Part shown: piece after piece, positions 62,805-64,000 of the stretch
Layout of the letters: the number at the start of each line of letters is the position of its first letter
Position numbering within the stretch: position 1 is the stretch's first letter
NCBI GenBank assembly: GCA_017502125.1
Contig: JAFVVN010000040.1
Location: 1-64,000 of the forward strand
DNA: 64,000 nt
Direction: 5' to 3'
From: Bacteroidales bacterium
GTDB lineage: Bacteria; Bacteroidota; Bacteroidia; Bacteroidales; UBA932
Notes under the pieces: model-generated
What the model was told of the DNA's origin: nothing
Seen by the model: the letters and a program-made list of their open reading frames with translations, nothing else
Database searches by the model: none
Translations under genes and position numbers: made by a program

Positions 62805-64000
62805 CAGTGAGATAGAAGTCTTGCGCGACTCTGTCTCTTACTATGGGGCTGAAGGCAAACGGCTTCGTAATTCTTCCCGCTACCATGATGCCATCCGGGT
62901 ACATACAAGGGGGCTGGAGCTTTCTGAAGAGTTGTGCGACACTCTTGAAATTGTCCGCTCCTTGAACAATATCGGTACTGTCTATCGCAGGATGGGACTT
63001 CTTGAAGATGCGGCTTCGTGGCATTATCAGGCCTTGACTCTATGTGACCGGTGGAGCGACAAGCAGAGCACTGATGCTGTCAAGAATCGTGTGATATCCC
63101 TTAACGGAATAGGTAATGTGCATCTTTCGATGGGTAATGACCTGGTCGCAATGGATTCTTTTCGTGAGGCTCTCAAAGGAGAAACGACCCTCGGAAGCGC
63201 AACCGGAATGGCAATAAACTATGCGAACATCGGTGCCCTGGTGGAGAAACGGGGTGACCTTGATTCTGCAAGGTGGTATTATGGCCAGTCGCTGCAGTGT
63301 AATGTTGAGTCGAATAATGTTCTCGGGATTGCCATATGTCATAACCACTTCGGCCGTCTCTTTGAGATGGAAGAAAAATATGATGAGGCAGGAAATGAGT
63401 ATCTTAAGGCCTATCAGATTCTGGAAGGAGGTAAGGATAAGTGGCATTGGCTCCAGGCATGTGTGGCGCTTTCCCGTGTGTCGGTAAGACGTGGACAGTA
63501 TTCTGTCGCAGAAAAATATCTGGATGAAGGTCTCAGGACTGCTGAAGATGCCGGATCTCTGGCTCATCTCGCTGACCTGAGGCATCTGAAATATGAACTG
63601 TGCAGGAAGACTGGAGATTTTGCCCGGGCGTTGTTGTGGCTTGAGGCATATGAGACTGTTTCCGACAGTCTGGCTGCGAAGCGGAATGAAGAGAAGATGT
63701 ATTCCATGATGGCCGGTTATGAACATGAGAAAAGCCGTAGCGAGATGGAGCATATGCGTCAGATGCACAGGCAGGAAAACCGCAGGCGTGACCTCATGCT
63801 TGGAACCGTGCTTGTCATCCTCGCCCTGTCTTCCTTGGGAATCGGAATACTCGTCTATGCCCTCAGGCTCCGTTCACGTAACCAGAAGATGCTGCAAGAG
63901 CTGAATCAGACCAGAAGCAATTATTTTACGAACATCGCTCATGAATTCAGGACCCCGTTGACGGTTATACTTTCTGCGGCGGGCAGTATCCATGAAAACA
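62797..64000 (+). CDS. TPR-containing sensor histidine kinase, incomplete at the window end
   Basis: The open frame from ATG 62797 (MTDSEIEVLRDSVSYYGAEG) runs off the window. TPR repeats fill about residues 10-290 (SLNNIGTVYRRMGLLEDAAS, AINYANIGALVEKRGDLDSA). A short coiled coil follows, then a membrane helix (LMLGTVLVILALSSLGIGIL, about 63799-63858) and the start of HisKA with the phospho-accepting His in YFTNIAHEFRTPLTVIL. A TPR domain before such a helix should be periplasmic, which requires the export signal now in another frame upstream. Whether a receiver and AraC domain follow, making it a second HTCS, cannot be seen. Confidence 0.86.
   Translation, partial: MTDSEIEVLRDSVSYYGAEGKRLRNSSRYHDAIRVHTRGLELSEELCDTLEIVRSLNNIGTVYRRMGLLEDAASWHYQALTLCDRWSDKQSTDAVKNRVISLNGIGNVHLSMGNDLVAMDSFREALKGETTLGSATGMAINYANIGALVEKRGDLDSARWYYGQSLQCNVESNNVLGIAICHNHFGRLFEMEEKYDEAGNEYLKAYQILEGGKDKWHWLQACVALSRVSVRRGQYSVAEKYLDEGLRTAEDAGSLAHLADLRHLKYELCRKTGDFARALLWLEAYETVSDSLAAKRNEEKMYSMMAGYEHEKSRSEMEHMRQMHRQENRRRDLMLGTVLVILALSSLGIGILVYALRLRSRNQKMLQELNQTRSNYFTNIAHEFRTPLTVILSAAGSIHEN

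Overview
The window is a piece of a Bacteroidota chromosome, most likely from an uncultured member of the Bacteroidales. The signs are SusC/SusD genes, TANNTTTG-type promoters with a TTTG box 19 bases upstream (clearest before tRNA-Glu), many lipoproteins, a secretion tail of the type IX system, a hybrid two-component system and a bifunctional FtcD. Base composition looks near 50% GC. I cannot name a genus. No insertion sequence, CRISPR array or rRNA was seen.

Layout. 1-9,700 is core: the end of a secreted subtilisin-like protease with a PorV/PorQ-like barrel, then ruvX-def-manB on the minus strand, an M23 peptidase-dxr-rseP-DUF4837 cluster, tRNA-Glu and rpsT. 9,725-15,347 is a three-gene RND efflux operon. 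15,495-20,200 holds RNase R and a large membrane protein that I do not recognise. 20,262-29,533 holds a complete histidine-to-glutamate pathway (hutH, hutU, hutI, ftcD) with an esterase and a Wzi-like barrel. A short palindromic repeat is present twice here, once between hutH and hutI and once in frame inside hutI.

29,555-64,000 is dominated by a heparin/heparan sulfate utilisation locus. A minus-strand operon of about 18 kb runs from a PL12 lyase through a surface glycan-binding lipoprotein, SusC, SusD, GH88, a second PL12 lyase, a sulfatase, a DUF3604 protein and a MORN/TonB-C lipoprotein; a further sulfatase follows under its own likely promoter. Nearby are a PL21 heparinase II and an anaerobic sulfatase-maturating enzyme, which fits because both sulfatases have serine-type active sites. 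Diverging from the operon is a plus-strand set: a 47-residue protein, a fimbrillin-like/beta-helix lipoprotein and a fimbrillin-like/PL12 fusion. A hybrid two-component regulator and a TPR sensor kinase (cut by the window end) close the region. Polymer would be cut and imported by the lyases and SusCD, unsaturated uronates removed by GH88 and sulfates by the matured sulfatases.

The points most worth a second look are the repeat whose core is conserved while its stem arms differ but remain self-complementary; a TGGACAAA motif shared by the control regions of the heparin locus; the fimbrillin/PL12 fusion with its small upstream protein; and single-base frameshifts in homopolymers of susC (four bases) and the TPR kinase (seven G), which may be phase variation, decay or sequencing error.
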